Shown here in pieces: positions 40,913 to 41,689 of a stretch of DNA of 41,689 nt. Numbering within the stretch: the first letter of the stretch is position 1; every line of letters starts with the position of its first letter. The notes beneath the pieces are model-generated. The model had not been told where the DNA came from and searched no databases. It saw only the letters and a list, made by a program, of their open reading frames with translations. The DNA lies in assembly GCA_012517475.1 (NCBI GenBank), contig JAAYUV010000032.1, forward strand, positions 1 to 41,689, written 5' to 3'. Origin of the DNA: Peptococcaceae bacterium. Its GTDB lineage: Bacteria; Bacillota; Desulfitobacteriia; Desulfitobacteriales; Syntrophobotulaceae. The translations under genes were made by a program, and so were the position numbers.

Positions 40913-41689
40913 ATCTTCATTGAATAATATTAAAGCGGATGAAGCCCTAGTCCGCAAAACTGAAGAGTATCTCAGAAATACGCTTGCAAAAGAACAGAAT
41001 TCCAAAATAACTCATTTTCAAAAGAGGAGAGTGAGCGATATGAAAAAAATCTTGATAGCCGCCTGTGCAGCAGTATTGCTTATCGGAGGTGGAGGGAAAG
41101 CGTACCTCACACCTTTATCGTATGTTAGCTTAGACATTAACCCAAGCGTGGAATTAGGAGTTAACGTATTTGGACAAGTAGTAACCGCAGAGGGATATAA
41201 TGCGGATGGAAAAACAGTTCTAAATGGAATAAAAGTTACGGGTACGAATGTTACGAAAGCGGTTAGCACAGTAGTTGACTCAGCAGTTGATAAAGGTTTC
41301 ATAGCTGATGACGGTTCGTCGGTTATCTCGCTTACTGCTGAAACCGACAATGACAGTACGGCAACCAAATTGAATGCAGATGCGGAAGCAGGGGCTAAAG
41401 AGGCCCTAGCCGAAAATGGTAAATCGGCAGATGTAATTAAAGACAATGTTGCTTTAGCACGTCGTGAACAAGCAAGGGTGATGGGTATTACCCCCGGAAA
41501 ACTGAACCTTATACAGAAACTTCAGGCGGTTGACCCAACAGCTACTATAGAACAGTATAAAGACGCAAAAATTAAGGATATTATGAAATCCATACAATCA
41601 AAAACAAATAAAAGCACTACGGTAGGCAATCAGAATCCAGCAGCCGGAGCAGGCAATCAAAATTCAACAGCCGGAGCAGGCAATCAAAA
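40896..41689 (+). CDS. RsgI-like membrane anti-sigma protein (3' end cut by window)
   Basis: 264 codons before the window ends, no stop. Residues 1-48 are cytoplasmic and charged, 49-66 (MKKILIAACAAVLLIGGG) form one membrane helix, then YVSLDINPSVELGVN near 76-90 starts an RsgI-type extracytoplasmic domain, followed by an Ala/Lys-rich region and, from about residue 244, a GNQN[PS][AT]AGA tandem repeat. It overlaps the sigma gene. True RsgI proteins have a different N-terminal domain and work with sigma-I, so this seems to be an RsgI-like sensor joined to an ECF system. Start ATG with ggaggga upstream. Confidence 0.85.
   Translation, partial: MNTRIKSSLNNIKADEALVRKTEEYLRNTLAKEQNSKITHFQKRRVSDMKKILIAACAAVLLIGGGGKAYLTPLSYVSLDINPSVELGVNVFGQVVTAEGYNADGKTVLNGIKVTGTNVTKAVSTVVDSAVDKGFIADDGSSVISLTAETDNDSTATKLNADAEAGAKEALAENGKSADVIKDNVALARREQARVMGITPGKLNLIQKLQAVDPTATIEQYKDAKIKDIMKSIQSKTNKSTTVGNQNPAAGAGNQNSTAGAGNQ
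41625..41689 (+). repeat. 27-base in-frame tandem repeat
   Basis: Units at 41625-41651 and 41652-41678 plus a partial third. Each encodes GNQN[PS][AT]AGA. The units differ at only a few positions, so copy number may vary between strains. Array continues beyond the window. Confidence 0.8.

Noticed and set aside
1-41689. CRISPR array, rRNA operon, prophage or a clear defence system
   Set aside because: No regularly spaced direct repeats with unique spacers, no rRNA-like sequence, and no phage structural, Cas or restriction genes were seen.

Overview
The window looks like a chromosome segment of an anaerobic, endospore-forming Firmicute of the Desulfitobacterium/Dehalobacter (Peptococcaceae) type. 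This is an inference from: sporulation genes (ytfI-ytfJ, spmA-spmB, spoIVA, YjcZ-like peptides), a fused ispH-rpsA gene, many TTG/GTG starts with strong AGGAGG ribosome sites, an iron-sulfur protein, a HutP-family protein, FmdE, and moderate G+C. I see no rRNA and no CRISPR array. One tRNA-Pro is present.

Layout. 1-172: hairpin-rich repeat DNA ending in a possible insertion-sequence terminus. 178-1635 (minus): cardiolipin synthase. 1873-5560: sporulation genes ytfI-ytfJ and spmA-spmB (with a sigma-E-like promoter), then rluB and an unknown gene. 5595-7871: three tandem GntR/FadR regulators with a possible relic of another copy. 8150-11549: a ferredoxin-like protein, a BaiN-type flavoprotein, an unknown membrane-anchored protein whose start codon lies in a 12-bp hairpin, and a HutP-family protein. 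11704-13556: DAHP synthase followed by the AzlCD amino-acid exporter. 13611-14675: a 59-aa small membrane protein (minus), divergent from a CPBP protease. 14759-23729: a housekeeping run (cmk, plsC, ispH-rpsA, a SEDS protein, a DUF512 radical-SAM-like protein, der, plsY, gpsA). 23977-26316: spoIVA, pheB-type ACT protein, tRNA-Pro(GGG).

26317-27696 is a mobile-DNA scar: an IS transposase fragment interrupted by the 5' part of a group II intron, which is fused to the 3' end of a chemotaxis-receptor gene. 27777-30856: FmdE, a soluble PAS histidine kinase, a toprim protein, and speD behind a structured leader. 31187-35411: a catalytically dead polyprenyl-synthase homologue (HepS-like), tatC, tatB/A, a polyprenyl diphosphate synthase (HepT-like), a Clp-fold proteinase and a second tatA. 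35501-41689: SDR oxidoreductase, CBS protein, two tiny Gly/Cys-rich YjcZ-like peptides, queH, a LysM-CAP secreted protein, L-lactate dehydrogenase, and finally an ECF sigma factor with an RsgI-like anti-sigma gene cut by the window end.

How the genes work together: cls, plsC, plsY and gpsA supply phospholipid synthesis; cmk, der, rluB and rpsA serve nucleotide supply, ribosome assembly and translation; ispH, the HepS-like protein and the HepT-like synthase could form an isoprenoid/quinone-tail route next to Tat export genes, which fits a respiratory anaerobe. The parts most worth following up are the start-codon hairpin at 10489-10537, the HutP homologue lacking the known metal/histidine ligands, the speD leader with a three-codon ORF, the intron/IS/MCP fusion, the split HepS/HepT pair, several unlisted small proteins, and the sigma/anti-sigma pair with a switch-like leader.
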